Positions 9,296-18,247 are shown, counted from the first letter of the stretch. The stretch: DNA of 64,000 nucleotides from Dinoroseobacter sp965279125 (GCA_965279125.1 CBDIHL010000045.1:124001-188000), one strand, 5' to 3'. The notes: generated from the letters alone by a model not told the origin. Translations and numbers: made by a program.

Positions 9296-10255
9296 ATGTC
9301 CTTCCGCCTTCAACCCGCCCCCGTTGCTCGCCCAAATCGTTGTCAGCTCTTTGGCCCCGGCTCCAACACCAAGCTGTTCGCGAAAATGGCGGCGAGTGCG
9401 GCGGATGTCATCAATCTCGACCTCGAAGACAGCGTTGCGCCCTCCGACAAGGACGCCGCCCGCGCCAATGTCATTCAGGCGATCAACGAGGTCGATTGGA
9501 ACACCAAGCACCTGAGCGTGCGGATCAATGGCCTCGATACCCCCTATTGGTACAAGGACGTGGTCGATGTGATGGAACAGGCGGGCGAGCGCCTCGACCA
9601 GATCATGATCCCCAAAGTTGGCTGCGCGGCGGATGTCTACGCGGTCGATGCGCTGGTGACGGCGATTGAGGCCGCGACCGGGCGCAAGAAACCTGTGGCG
9701 TTCGAGGTCATCATCGAGAGTGCCGCCGGGATCGCCCATGTCGAGGAAATTGCCGCGTCCAGCCCGCGTTTGCAGGCCATGAGCCTCGGCGCCGCAGATT
9801 TCGCCGCCTCCATGGGGATGCAAACGACCGGGATCGGCGGGACGCAGGAGAATTACTACATGGCCCGCGAGGGTGCGAAGCACTGGTCCGACCCGTGGCA
9901 CTGGGCGCAAGCGGCCATCGTCGCAGCGTGCCGGACCCATGGGGTTCTGCCCGTCGATGGTCCGTTCGGGGATTTCTCGGATGACGAGGGCTACCGGGCG
10001 CAGGCATTGCGGTCCGCGACCCTCGGGATGGTCGGCAAATGGGCGATCCATCCGAAGCAAATCGCGCTGGCCAACGAGGTGTTCACGCCATCTGCCGAGG
10101 CCGTCGCCGAGGCGCGCGAGATTTTGGCTGCGATGGAAGAGGCGAAAGCCAGCGGGGCAGGGGCAACCGTCTATAAGGGCCGCTTGGTCGATATCGCGAG
10201 CATCAAACAGGCCGAGGTGATTGTGAAGCAGTCAGAGATGATTGCGGGGGCCTGA
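9296..10255 (+). CDS. mcl1: L-malyl-CoA / beta-methylmalyl-CoA lyase
   Basis: The 319-residue protein is almost identical in layout to the Rhodobacter enzyme Mcl1, with MSFRLQPAPVARPNRCQLFG at the N-terminus, NLDLEDSVAP, MIPKVG, FEVIIESAAG, MSLGAADFAASMGMQ and GKWAIHPKQ. It belongs to the HpcH/HpaI-CitE superfamily of TIM barrels. In the ethylmalonyl-CoA pathway it cleaves beta-methylmalyl-CoA to glyoxylate and propionyl-CoA, and with a separate thioesterase it makes malate from glyoxylate and acetyl-CoA. This points to acetate assimilation without isocitrate lyase, which I infer from the family. Other pathway genes are not in the window. Confidence 0.93.
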   Translation: MSFRLQPAPVARPNRCQLFGPGSNTKLFAKMAASAADVINLDLEDSVAPSDKDAARANVIQAINEVDWNTKHLSVRINGLDTPYWYKDVVDVMEQAGERLDQIMIPKVGCAADVYAVDALVTAIEAATGRKKPVAFEVIIESAAGIAHVEEIAASSPRLQAMSLGAADFAASMGMQTTGIGGTQENYYMAREGAKHWSDPWHWAQAAIVAACRTHGVLPVDGPFGDFSDDEGYRAQALRSATLGMVGKWAIHPKQIALANEVFTPSAEAVAEAREILAAMEEAKASGAGATVYKGRLVDIASIKQAEVIVKQSEMIAGA

Positions 10256-10267
10256 GGCCCCCGGTTC

Positions 10268-10292
10268 TTGAGTATTTTTGGCAAGAAAGAGC
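10268..10292 (+). repeat. GAGTATTT motif, copy 2
   Basis: TTGAGTATTTTTGGCAAGAA lies 12 bases after the mcl1 stop, on the mcl1 sense strand, and fills most of the gap to the convergent AraC gene. Confidence 0.6.
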
Positions 10293-11128
10293 TAGCGTAG
10301 CGGCAGGCAAATCTCAGTGATCAGATCATCGGGCGCAGTGTCATGCGGGCCGTTGAGGTAGTTCTCATAAACCGGCGCATCGGCGACCTCCTCACCGGAT
10401 TGGGGCAACCACATCCCGTAAAGGTAGTCGTAAGCCGCCTTTAACCCTGCATAAGGCCCTTTGAAGGTCAGCACAGCGGTCTTGCCAGCATGGGTCGAGA
10501 CCTCCTCCATATCCTCGGGCACAGCCACACCATCGGCGAGCACAACGCCGCCATGGCTGCGCAACTGGTCGGGCGCGACTGCGTTTGGATCATCGTAGTA
10601 AATCCCGGACATACCACGCGCACCGGGCCACAGATCGCGAGCGGTGAAGGCGGCTTGCAGGGCCTCGAACGTTCTGCCGATCTCTAGGTATGGCCCTTGA
10701 TGGGACATCGCGGCGAGGCGCTGGGCGGGGACTGTTTTGATGGCGACGTCGTACATTGTGAACTCCTGTTCCAATTTGCGTTTGTGCGGCGACATCAGGT
10801 CCCCGCGTTTGCGGAACGCCCCAGGGGCCATCGCGTAGGCGGCCTTGAAAGCGCGCCCAAAGCTCTGGACGCTTTCAAACCCGGCCTGCTTGGCAATCGC
10901 GGCGATGTCCTGATCGGTCTGCACCAACCAACACGCCGCCCGGTGCACGCGAATGCGCCGAACGGCCTGCGCACAGGTCTCGCCGGTCATGCCGTGAAAC
11001 ACCCGGTGCCAATGAAACCGCGACATCGCCGCCACATCCGCAAGCGTGTCCAGCGACAGATCCCCGGCGGGGTTGTCGTGGATATGGTCCAGCACGCGGC
11101 GCAGGCGGGTTTCATAGAGGGCGGTCAT
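10292..11128 (-). CDS. AraC-family regulator with GyrI-like effector domain
   Basis: The 278-residue protein has an N-terminal AraC double helix-turn-helix (about residues 5-105; LDTLADVAAMSRFHWHRVF and IAAIAKQAGFESVQSFGRAFK). It is followed by a GyrI/SOUL-like small-molecule binding domain (about 120-278; VPAQRLAAMSHQGPY to the C-terminus). This is the Rob/SoxS-like plan in which a hydrophobic ligand is bound by the C-terminal domain. Targets are unknown. The start at 11128 begins MTALYETRL; upstream in-frame residues do not look conserved. It diverges from accA by about 120 bases and converges with mcl1. Confidence 0.85.
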   Translation of the reverse strand: MTALYETRLRRVLDHIHDNPAGDLSLDTLADVAAMSRFHWHRVFHGMTGETCAQAVRRIRVHRAACWLVQTDQDIAAIAKQAGFESVQSFGRAFKAAYAMAPGAFRKRGDLMSPHKRKLEQEFTMYDVAIKTVPAQRLAAMSHQGPYLEIGRTFEALQAAFTARDLWPGARGMSGIYYDDPNAVAPDQLRSHGGVVLADGVAVPEDMEEVSTHAGKTAVLTFKGPYAGLKAAYDYLYGMWLPQSGEEVADAPVYENYLNGPHDTAPDDLITEICLPLR

Positions 11129-11249
11129 AGGAAGGCTCCTGTTTCGTTCCGTGACATCTGCTTGCCATGGGCGCGATGAACAAATCTTGCCGAGTTGCAT
11201 CGGTCTCGCAGGACAGCCATATACTGCCTTAAGCGCGCGGAGGCCCCTG

Positions 11250-12212
11250 ATGAATAACTACCTCGAATTTGAAAAACCCTTGGCTGAAATCGAAGGCAAA
11301 GCCGAAGAGCTGCGCGCGATGGGCCGTGCCAGCCCCGAGATGGATGTCGAAGGCGAAGCCAAGGCGCTGGATGCCAAGGCAGAGGCGATGTTGGGTGACT
11401 TGTATAAATCGCTCACCCCTTGGCGCAAATGCCAAGTCGCGCGCCATCCCAACCGCCCCCATTGCCGCGACTATATCGAGGCGCTGTTTACCGAATACAC
11501 CCCATTGGCCGGGGACCGGAACTTTGCCGATGACCACGCGGTGATGGGCGGGCTTGCGCGTCTGGAGGACCGTCCAGTGATGGTGATCGGGCACGAGAAG
11601 GGCCACGACACCAAAACCCGGATCGAGCGGAATTTCGGCATGGCCCGGCCCGAGGGCTACCGCAAAGCGATCCGGCTGATGCAGATGGCCGACAAGTTCG
11701 GCATTCCCGTGGTCACGCTCGTTGACACCCCCGGTGCCTATCCCGGCAAAGGCGCGGAAGAGCGTGGGCAATCCGAGGCGATTGCCCGGTCCACCGAGGC
11801 CTGCTTGCAGCTGAAAGTGCCGCTTGTGTCGGTGATCATCGGCGAAGGCGGCTCCGGCGGGGCCGTGGCCTTCGCGACGGCGAGCGAGCTGGCGATGCTC
11901 GAGCATTCGATCTATTCGGTGATCTCGCCCGAGGGTTGCGCGTCGATCCTGTGGAAAGACGCCGAGAAAATGCGCGAGGCGGCCGAGGCGCTGCGCCTGA
12001 CCGCGCAGGACCTTCAGAAGCTGGGCGTGATTGATCGGATCATCGACGAGCCTGTCGGCGGCGCACAGCGTCACCGCGAGCAGACGATCCAGAATGTGGG
12101 CAAAGCGCTGAACCAGATGCTCAATAAATACGACGGCAAAAGCGGCGAGCAGATCTTGTCGGCGCGCCGCAAGAAGTTCCTCGCCCTTGGGTCAAAGGGC
12201 TTGGCCGCCTAA
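11250..12212 (+). CDS. accA: Acetyl-CoA carboxylase carboxyltransferase subunit alpha
   Basis: AccA and AccD form the carboxyltransferase that moves CO2 from biotin to acetyl-CoA, giving malonyl-CoA for fatty acid synthesis. The 320-residue protein has the usual start MNNYLEFEKPL, the LVDTPGAYPG stretch, GEGGSGGA and the SPEGCASILWKD block. Length matches the family. accD is not nearby, as is usual. The stop overlaps by four bases the stop of the convergent cytochrome b561 gene. Confidence 0.96.
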   Translation: MNNYLEFEKPLAEIEGKAEELRAMGRASPEMDVEGEAKALDAKAEAMLGDLYKSLTPWRKCQVARHPNRPHCRDYIEALFTEYTPLAGDRNFADDHAVMGGLARLEDRPVMVIGHEKGHDTKTRIERNFGMARPEGYRKAIRLMQMADKFGIPVVTLVDTPGAYPGKGAEERGQSEAIARSTEACLQLKVPLVSVIIGEGGSGGAVAFATASELAMLEHSIYSVISPEGCASILWKDAEKMREAAEALRLTAQDLQKLGVIDRIIDEPVGGAQRHREQTIQNVGKALNQMLNKYDGKSGEQILSARRKKFLALGSKGLAA

Positions 12213-12739
12213 CTGCGCTTCCCGAACCACATCCGGCCAAACAGGCCGTCGCGGCGGATATACTGGTGGTAAAGTGCTGCGCCGATATGGGCGAGGATCA
12301 GCAGGCCAAGCAGCGTGGTCAGCACTCCATGGGCCGCACGCGGGGCGATATCGTCGAAGGTGGCAGGCAGCGCCTCGCTTGATCCTCCGAACACAATCGC
12401 AGGCAACCCGGCGAGGTTCGCAGTCGCCAGTCCGCTGGCACAGACCGCGGCCACAAGCGCGTAAAACAGCCAATGGGTCAGCACACCGAGGCGGTCGATC
12501 AGGGCGTTCCCGGTCTCCGCATGGGGCGGTTTGCGGGTGGCGAGACGTGTGCCGAGGCGGATCACCATCAGCACCAGGATGGCGATGCCGACGCTCATAT
12601 GCATCCGAAGCGAGATCAGTTTGAACGGATCGTCATTCGGGGTCTCGGCCAGCACAAAGCCGCCCATGATCAGGCCGCCGATAATCATCGCGGCGAGCAG
12701 CCAATGCAGAACAACGAGGGCAGGGTGATAACGGGTCAT
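12209..12739 (-). CDS. Cytochrome b561 family protein
   Basis: The 176-residue inner-membrane protein has four hydrophobic helices with histidines placed for haem b: HWLLAAM near the N-terminus, RMHMSVGIAILV, LTHWLFYALV and LIAHIGAALYHQYI near the end. Members oxidise quinol or superoxide or pass electrons to periplasmic partners; the partner here is unknown. I chose MTRYHPALVVLHW as start because a GGAGG lies just upstream. It diverges from a MarR gene 102 bases away with a palindrome between them, so regulation by that MarR protein is likely. Confidence 0.87.
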   Translation of the reverse strand: MTRYHPALVVLHWLLAAMIIGGLIMGGFVLAETPNDDPFKLISLRMHMSVGIAILVLMVIRLGTRLATRKPPHAETGNALIDRLGVLTHWLFYALVAAVCASGLATANLAGLPAIVFGGSSEALPATFDDIAPRAAHGVLTTLLGLLILAHIGAALYHQYIRRDGLFGRMWFGKRS

Positions 12740-12792
12740 GGGGGTCCTCCGGGGCAAAATACGACTCTCTCTATAAGTCGCATTTGTAATTG

Positions 12793-12804
12793 TTGCAATT
12801 GCAA
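12793..12804. promoter_or_regulatory. Palindrome TTGCAATTGCAA, candidate MarR operator
   Basis: A perfect 12-base palindrome lies in the 102-base gap between the divergent cytochrome b561 and MarR genes, embedded in a repetitive AAT/GCAATT context. MarR dimers commonly bind such AT-containing palindromes in divergent promoters. The assignment is positional inference. Confidence 0.55.
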
Positions 12805-12841
12805 TTCTTGCGAGTGCTAATGTTGCGCGCTACGAGAGGGT

Positions 12842-13309
12842 ATGCCCGAAGACACCTCTCCCACCCCCGAAGCCCGTACGGTCCGCCAGCATTCCTACGG
12901 CTGGTATATCCAGACGCTGGCCGCTGAGATGAACGCCCGTATGGATGCCGAGCTGGCCCCACTTGGGATCACGCGCCATCATTTCGGTGTCTTGATGATC
13001 TTGCTGGATCAGGAAGGGCTCAGTCAGGCCGAGATCGGCAAGCGCATCAACCTGCCGGGCTATGCCACAACACGCGGGATGGACGCGCTGGAGGCCAAAG
13101 GCCTGGTGGAGCGCCGTGCCGACGCCACCTCCCGCCGCGCCTACCGGGTGTTCCTGACGGATACGGGGCGCGCGCTTGGGCCGACGCTCTTTGGAATCGT
13201 GGGCCGCGTGAATGGTGGGCTGGCAAAGGGGCTGAGCGCCGAGCAAGGCGATGCGCTGCTAGTAGGGTTGCGGGTGATGTCTGCGAATGCGCGGCAAGGC
13301 GGGCAATAA
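12842..13309 (+). CDS. MarR-family transcriptional regulator
   Basis: The 155-residue winged-helix protein has the MarR dimer helices at both ends and the DNA-binding core around LSQAEIGKRINLPGYATTRG, MDALEAKGLVERR and the wing DATSRRAYRVFLTDTG. It likely represses the divergent cytochrome b561 gene and itself through the palindrome at 12793-12804. The ligand is unknown; no cysteine typical of OhrR-type sensors is seen in the N-terminal part. Confidence 0.86.
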   Translation: MPEDTSPTPEARTVRQHSYGWYIQTLAAEMNARMDAELAPLGITRHHFGVLMILLDQEGLSQAEIGKRINLPGYATTRGMDALEAKGLVERRADATSRRAYRVFLTDTGRALGPTLFGIVGRVNGGLAKGLSAEQGDALLVGLRVMSANARQGGQ

Positions 13310-13441
13310 TTTATCAAATTTGGCGACAAAATCGTGAGTATCTTGCGCAATACTGCGCTTTATCCACAGATTTCGCGAAGAAATCCCATCTCAACTTGAT
13401 AGTTTCCTCCCGTACCTGATTCTGGCCCGTGGGAGCGCATC

Positions 13442-14473
13442 ATGATTAAGACCCCTTACCTCCTCTTTCTTGGCGATGCTGCCGATCCGCTTGCTGCGAA
13501 AGTTGCCCAAGGCATCAAGGACTGGCGGCCTGAGTTCGCGCTGGGCCAGTTCCGTCTTGAGGGCTGCAACGCCGACATGGACATCCCCGATCTGTCGCTG
13601 GAAGAGGCCTATGCCAAAGGCGCGCGCACCCTCGTCATCGGTGTGGCCAATCGCGGGGGCGTCATCAGTCCTGCATGGAAGCATGTGTTGATTGAGGCGC
13701 TCATGGCCGGGTTTGACATCGCCAGCGGTCTGCACAATCTGCTGCAAGACGAAGCCGATCTGGTCGCCGTGGCCGAGGCCGAAGGTCGCCAGCTGTTCGA
13801 CGTCCGCATCCCCAACCACGACTACCCGATTGCCAATGGTGAAAAGCGCACCGGCAAGCGTTGCCTCGCGGTCGGCACCGATTGCTCCGTCGGCAAGATG
13901 TACACCGCGATTGCGATGGAAAAGACCATGCGCGAGCGCGGCATGAAGGCCACCTTCCGCGCCACCGGCCAGACCGGGATTCTGATCACCGGTGATGGTG
14001 TGCCGCTGGATGCCGTAGTCGCGGATTTCATGGCGGGTGCTGTTGAGTGGCTGACACCCGACAATGACGCCGACCACTGGGACCTGATCGAAGGCCAAGG
14101 CAGCCTTTTCCACGCCAGCTATTCCGGCGTGACCATGGCCTTGATCCACGGCGGTGCGCCCGACGCACTGATCCTCAGCCACGAGCCGACCCGCACCCAT
14201 ATGCGCGGTCTGCCCAGCTACGATCTGCCCTCGCTTGAGGCGTTGCGCGATCTGTCGCTGACACTGGCGCGCGTGGTGAACCCGAACTGCGAAGTGGTCG
14301 GTATTTCGGTCAACACCAAAGCGCTTGATGATGCGGAAGCCGAAGAGTGCCTGTCGCAGATCGAGATGCGCATGGGCCTGCCCACCGTCGATCCGTTCCG
14401 CCAAGGGGCCGAGCGTCTTGTTGATGCGCTAGAGGCCCTGTCTGCCCCCGCGCAATTCGTAGCCGCCGAATGA
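13442..14473 (+). CDS. dgcN: DUF1611-family protein, D-glutamate N-acetyltransferase DgcN
   Basis: The 343-residue DUF1611 protein has a Rossmann-like N-terminal domain and a P-loop-like segment GTDCSVGK at residues 145-152. In a marine gammaproteobacterium DgcN acetylates D-glutamate, and DgcA then racemises N-acetyl-D-glutamate to the L form, which enters arginine or glutamate metabolism. The overlap here with an enolase-superfamily epimerase gene (ATGA at 14470-14473) is the same pairing, which supports the call. A D-amino acid aminotransferase gene follows. Substrate is inferred from that work, not from residues I can check. Confidence 0.8.
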   Translation: MIKTPYLLFLGDAADPLAAKVAQGIKDWRPEFALGQFRLEGCNADMDIPDLSLEEAYAKGARTLVIGVANRGGVISPAWKHVLIEALMAGFDIASGLHNLLQDEADLVAVAEAEGRQLFDVRIPNHDYPIANGEKRTGKRCLAVGTDCSVGKMYTAIAMEKTMRERGMKATFRATGQTGILITGDGVPLDAVVADFMAGAVEWLTPDNDADHWDLIEGQGSLFHASYSGVTMALIHGGAPDALILSHEPTRTHMRGLPSYDLPSLEALRDLSLTLARVVNPNCEVVGISVNTKALDDAEAEECLSQIEMRMGLPTVDPFRQGAERLVDALEALSAPAQFVAAE

Positions 14474-15432
14474 TCCAGGTCCACGCGGACACCTTTCCGC
14501 TGGCCGAGGTCTTCACTATCGCGCGCGGCTCGCGCACCGAGGCCCATGTCTTGCGGGCGACGATCACGCGGGGCGGGGTCACGGGGCAGGGCGAATGCGT
14601 GCCTTATGCGCGTTACGGCGAAAGCATGGACAGCGTGGCGGCGCTTATCAAAGGGCTACCCGCCGATATCGACCGCATGGCCTTGCAAGACGCGTTGCCC
14701 GCCGGTGCGGCGCGCAATGCCGTCGATTGCGCGCTGTGGGACCTAGAAGCCAAGCAAGCCGGTTGCCGCGCGTGGGATCTCGCCAGACTGCCCGCGCCGG
14801 GTCCTGAGATCACCGCCTTCACGCTGTCGCTTGACACGCCCGACAACATGCAGGCCGCTGCTGCGCGCCACGCCCACCGCCCTTTGCTAAAGATCAAACT
14901 GGGCACACCGGATGATATGGCGCGGCTTGAGGCGGTGCGTCGCGGTGCGCCCCGCGCCAAGATCATCGTCGATGCGAACGAGGGCTGGAGCGCCGAAGTC
15001 TACGCCGATCTTGCCCCTCATCTGGGTCGCCTCGGTGTGGCTTTGGTCGAGCAACCCATGCCCGCCGGAGCCGACGATATGCTGGCCGAAATCGCACGTC
15101 CCATTCCGGTCTGCGCTGACGAATCCTGCCACGACCGCGTGTCCTTGCCGGACCTCAAGGGCAAGTACGATATGGTGAACCTCAAGCTCGACAAGACCGG
15201 GGGGCTGACCGAGGGGCTGTCCCTAAAAGAGGACGCTTTGGCGCAAGGCTACAGCCTGATGGTCGGGTGCATGGTCGGCAGCTCGCTCGCGATGGCACCC
15301 GCGACATTGCTCGCGCAAGGGGCCGCCTATACCGACCTCGACGGCCCGCTTTTGCTGGCCGAGGATCGCGATCCGCCGCTGGTGTTCGACGCGTCGGGTG
15401 TCCACACGCCAAGCGCCGCCCTCTGGGGTTAA
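14470..15432 (+). CDS. dgcA: N-acetyl-D-glutamate racemase / dipeptide epimerase (enolase superfamily)
   Basis: The 320-residue protein has the muconate-lactonizing-enzyme subgroup layout. The catalytic KIK motif lies near residue 140, metal ligands in IIVDANEGW, VEQPMP and CADESC, and the second catalytic lysine in NLKLDKTGG. Older annotation would call it L-Ala-D/L-Glu epimerase, acting in murein peptide recycling. Coupling to dgcN favours the N-acetyl-D-Glu racemase role. Both are racemisations of acidic residues, so sequence alone cannot decide between them. Confidence 0.83.
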   Translation: MIQVHADTFPLAEVFTIARGSRTEAHVLRATITRGGVTGQGECVPYARYGESMDSVAALIKGLPADIDRMALQDALPAGAARNAVDCALWDLEAKQAGCRAWDLARLPAPGPEITAFTLSLDTPDNMQAAAARHAHRPLLKIKLGTPDDMARLEAVRRGAPRAKIIVDANEGWSAEVYADLAPHLGRLGVALVEQPMPAGADDMLAEIARPIPVCADESCHDRVSLPDLKGKYDMVNLKLDKTGGLTEGLSLKEDALAQGYSLMVGCMVGSSLAMAPATLLAQGAAYTDLDGPLLLAEDRDPPLVFDASGVHTPSAALWG

Positions 15433-15489
15433 AGCTTGACCACGCAGCAAGGCGCGGTAAACGAAACGCCTTGAATAAGGGAGCCCGCC

Positions 15490-16347
15490 ATGAGCCGCAC
15501 AGTTTACGTCAACGGAACCTACCTGCCCGAAGAAGAGGCGACCGTTTCGATCTTTGATCGCGGGTTTCTGTTCGCGGATGGCGTCTACGAGGTCACGAGC
15601 GTGCTCGAAGGCAAGTTGATCGACTTCGCGGGCCACGCCAAACGCCTGACGCGCTCGCTGAACGAACTCGAGATGGCCGCGCCTTGCACCGAGGACGAGC
15701 TGCTCGAAATCCACCGCCAACTGATCGCCCGCAACGAGCTGACCGAAGGCCTGATCTACCTGCAAGTCACTCGTGGGGCCGCCGATCGCGACTTTGCGTA
15801 TCCGTCTTCGGACACCACACCGACGCTGGTGCTGTTCACCCAAGCCAAGCAGATTGCCGTCAGTGCGGCGGCCGAGACGGGGATGAAGGTCATCTCCATC
15901 GCCGACCAGCGTTGGGGGCGGCGCGATATCAAGACGGTGCAGCTTCTCTATCCCTCGATGGGCAAGATGATGGCGAAAGCCGCCGGGGCCGATGATGCGT
16001 GGATGGTCGAGGACGGGTTCGTGACCGAGGGCACGTCGAACAACGCCTATATCGTCACCAAGGAGGGCACGATTGTGACCCGCCACCTGTCGACGGAAAT
16101 CCTGCACGGGATCACCCGCGCCGCCGTCCTGAAAATGGCCGCCGAGGCGCAGATGACCGTCGAAGAACGCCCCTTCACCATCCAAGAGGCGCAAGATGCG
16201 GCAGAGGCGTTCATCACCTCGGCCTCCAGCTTCGTTATGCCCATCGTCGAGATTGACGGAGAGACAATCGGGGAAGGCAAGCCGGGCCAAGTCGCCACGC
16301 GATTGCGCGAGATTTATCTGGATGAAAGCCGCAAGGCGGCTGTTTGA
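15490..16347 (+). CDS. dat: D-amino acid aminotransferase (class IV)
   Basis: This PLP enzyme of fold type IV moves the amino group between D-amino acids and 2-oxo acids. It is 285 residues. The PLP lysine is K148 in DIKTVQLLYPS; the SIFDRGFLFADGVYE motif near residue 20-35 and EGTSNNAYIV are the D-transaminase signatures. It lies 57 bases after dgcA, so the three genes likely serve D-glutamate and D-alanine turnover. The stop codon TGA is part of GAGTATTT motif copy 3. Confidence 0.88.
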   Translation: MSRTVYVNGTYLPEEEATVSIFDRGFLFADGVYEVTSVLEGKLIDFAGHAKRLTRSLNELEMAAPCTEDELLEIHRQLIARNELTEGLIYLQVTRGAADRDFAYPSSDTTPTLVLFTQAKQIAVSAAAETGMKVISIADQRWGRRDIKTVQLLYPSMGKMMAKAAGADDAWMVEDGFVTEGTSNNAYIVTKEGTIVTRHLSTEILHGITRAAVLKMAAEAQMTVEERPFTIQEAQDAAEAFITSASSFVMPIVEIDGETIGEGKPGQVATRLREIYLDESRKAAV

Positions 16348-16368
16348 GTATTTAGGGCAAGAAAAAAC
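16344..16368 (+). repeat. GAGTATTT motif, copy 3
   Basis: TTGAGTATTTAGGGCAAGAA starts in the dat stop codon (TGA 16345-16347) on the dat sense strand. Confidence 0.6.
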
Positions 16369-16488
16369 AGGCGCGCCGCGACCCTTTCGAGCCGCGGCGT
16401 CTTTTCCTTGCACGGCCATCGGCGCTCCCGCCTGTACCGCAAGACTATTCTAGAGCGCGCCGAGTTAAGGCAGTCCTAACGCGCCCCC

Positions 16489-16513
16489 TTTTTCTTGCTA
16501 AAAATACTCATCC
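16489..16513 (-). repeat. GAGTATTT motif, copy 4
   Basis: On the minus strand GATGAGTATTTTTAGCAAGA starts in the TGA stop codon (16510-16508) of the thioredoxin-like gene. It faces copy 3 across a 120-base convergent gap. Confidence 0.6.
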
Positions 16514-16978
16514 ATCGCTCAAAGCTTGGAACGCGACCTGCAATTCATCGGCTTGCCTGACCCCCTCCAGCCGCCGAACCAGCGCGCCTTCTGCATCGTA
16601 CAAAAGCAACGTCACATGCGCGGCCCCAGCGGCATAGGCGAAACTGGCCCCGACATCGCTGCGAATATTTGCAACGCGGTAATCAAGTCCACTGGCGTCC
16701 ATGCCCTTCAGCGCCCGCTTGGTCTGGCGCTGCAACTCGGTACATAAGCTACAGCTGGGATCGTGGATCTGCACAATCGTGGGCCGCCCCTGACCAATCG
16801 TTGTCAGGTCCTGCTCGGCCACTGTCGCTTGAACCGCGCGCACGGACACCACACCAACCGCGCCCAACGCGACCACTCCGATCGCGCCGTTGCGCAGCAG
16901 TTTCAGCGTCTCGCGCTTGGCCTTATCGGCAGGCACATCGCGCTTGGCTTGCGCGGCTTTGCGGGCATTCTTTTTCAT
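16508..16978 (-). CDS. Membrane-anchored thioredoxin-like protein
   Basis: The 156-residue protein has a basic N-terminus, one transmembrane helix at about residues 31-52 and a C-terminal domain of thioredoxin-like length with CSLC at residues 76-79 in the position of a CxxC redox site. The following strands (LDYRVANIRSD, AAHVTLLLYDAEGALV) fit the fold. It probably faces the periplasm. The exact role is unknown; CSLC is not the standard CGPC or CPHC, so activity may differ. Convergent with dat. Confidence 0.66.
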   Translation of the reverse strand: MKKNARKAAQAKRDVPADKAKRETLKLLRNGAIGVVALGAVGVVSVRAVQATVAEQDLTTIGQGRPTIVQIHDPSCSLCTELQRQTKRALKGMDASGLDYRVANIRSDVGASFAYAAGAAHVTLLLYDAEGALVRRLEGVRQADELQVAFQALSDG

Positions 16979-17061
16979 CGGGACCTCGGAGCGTAACCGT
17001 TGCCCGAGCTAAGCCAGATCAAACGCGCCTGATCCAATCACGCCCTATACCGATTGCGTGA

Positions 17062-17352
17062 TCAGTGGCTCTGATCAAACGCCTCTTTCTGCGCGGCACT
17101 CGCCTCTGTCTGATACGACGCTTTCCATTCCGCCATCGTCATCCCGTAGAACGCCTCGCGCGCCTCGTCTTTGCTCATCTCGATCCCGCGCGCGTTTGCG
17201 GCCTCTTGATACCAGCGTGACAGGCAATTCCGGCAAAACCCCGCGAGGTTCATCATATCGATGTTCTGCACATCGGTACGCTCTTCCATCAGGTGGCGCT
17301 TCAACGCACGAAAGGCGGCGGCTTCAAGCTCGATCTGGGTTTGGTCATCCAT
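17062..17352 (-). CDS. DUF1244 family protein
   Basis: The 96-residue protein matches the small alphaproteobacterial DUF1244 family: VQNIDMMNLAGFCRNCLSRWY is the conserved centre with the FCRNC cysteine pair, followed by the helical C-terminus EMSKDEAREAFYGM. Function is unknown; the cysteines could bind metal. The ATG overlaps by eight bases the end of the N-formylglutamate amidohydrolase gene, so the two are coupled. Confidence 0.87.
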   Translation of the reverse strand: MDDQTQIELEAAAFRALKRHLMEERTDVQNIDMMNLAGFCRNCLSRWYQEAANARGIEMSKDEAREAFYGMTMAEWKASYQTEASAAQKEAFDQSH

Positions 17353-18109
17353 GAGAGGTCTCCTTTAAGGACGTAGCGGCGGCGGTCAAAGCGCTGGCGA
17401 GCCTTAGCCCCCACGCGCGTTGACCCGCTTCATCGCAGATGAGGTCATTGCGCACCTCGATCAAGACATGGACCCGTCCGGGCACGATCCCGTGACGGTC
17501 CATCGTGTCGCCGGGCAGGTGACCGGAATAGGGCTCGTTATCGCCGACAATCAGCCCGTCTTCTCGCGCCAGCTCAGCAATCAAGGGATCGGCGAGGCGG
17601 CGATCTTCCGACGACAAAAGCCCCACATGCCAGGGCCGTGGCGCCCGCCCGCGCAGTTGCGGCGTGAACGAATGCACCGACACCAACATCGCCTCAGGAT
17701 GCCCCGCCAGCACCCGCGCAATTGCTTTGTGATAGGGGCGGTGCAAGGTCTCCAGACGCCGCTCACGCTCGGCTGCATCGACATGGCGGTTCGCGGGAAT
17801 GATCGTCCCATCATAGAGGCGCATCAGCAGCGTCGGATCATGCTCGCCCCGGTTGGGATCAATCACCAGACGCGAGAAATCCGACAGGATTGCAGGCGCG
17901 CTTAAGGCCTCGGCCATCACCCGCGTCAGGCCCTCAGCGCCCACATCATAGGCGATGTGACGCTCCATATCTTCGCGCGGCAATCCCAGATCGCCCCCCG
18001 CAACATCCTCGGGCACCCGGTTGCTGGCGTGATCGCAGATCAGCACCCAGTCGGGGCTTTGCCCGCCCGTTATCTGGTAGTAGGGATGTCCGAGATCGGT
18101 ATCAGGCAT
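17345..18109 (-). CDS. N-formylglutamate amidohydrolase
   Basis: The family hydrolyses N-formyl-L-glutamate (the last step of one histidine degradation route) or related formyl or acyl amides. The 254-residue protein carries ICDHASNRVP, a zinc-site-like DPNRGEHDPTLL and VSVHSFTP, all conserved in the family. I start at MPDTDLGHPYY; the frame is open much further upstream, but that part lies antisense to pyk and is not conserved-looking. No hut genes are nearby, so a link with histidine is not supported by context. Confidence 0.85.
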   Translation of the reverse strand: MPDTDLGHPYYQITGGQSPDWVLICDHASNRVPEDVAGGDLGLPREDMERHIAYDVGAEGLTRVMAEALSAPAILSDFSRLVIDPNRGEHDPTLLMRLYDGTIIPANRHVDAAERERRLETLHRPYHKAIARVLAGHPEAMLVSVHSFTPQLRGRAPRPWHVGLLSSEDRRLADPLIAELAREDGLIVGDNEPYSGHLPGDTMDRHGIVPGRVHVLIEVRNDLICDEAGQRAWGLRLASALTAAATSLKETSHG

Positions 18110-18247
18110 GCATCGTCCAATTGTCACATCGCCCTGCGACTTAGCGCGTAACACCCTCAAGCGCCAGTTGCCGCGATGGCCAAATTGGGTCATACGCATG
18201 CCAACTCCGGTACCGCTAACATACATTCGCTGACAGAAAGCCGCCCC

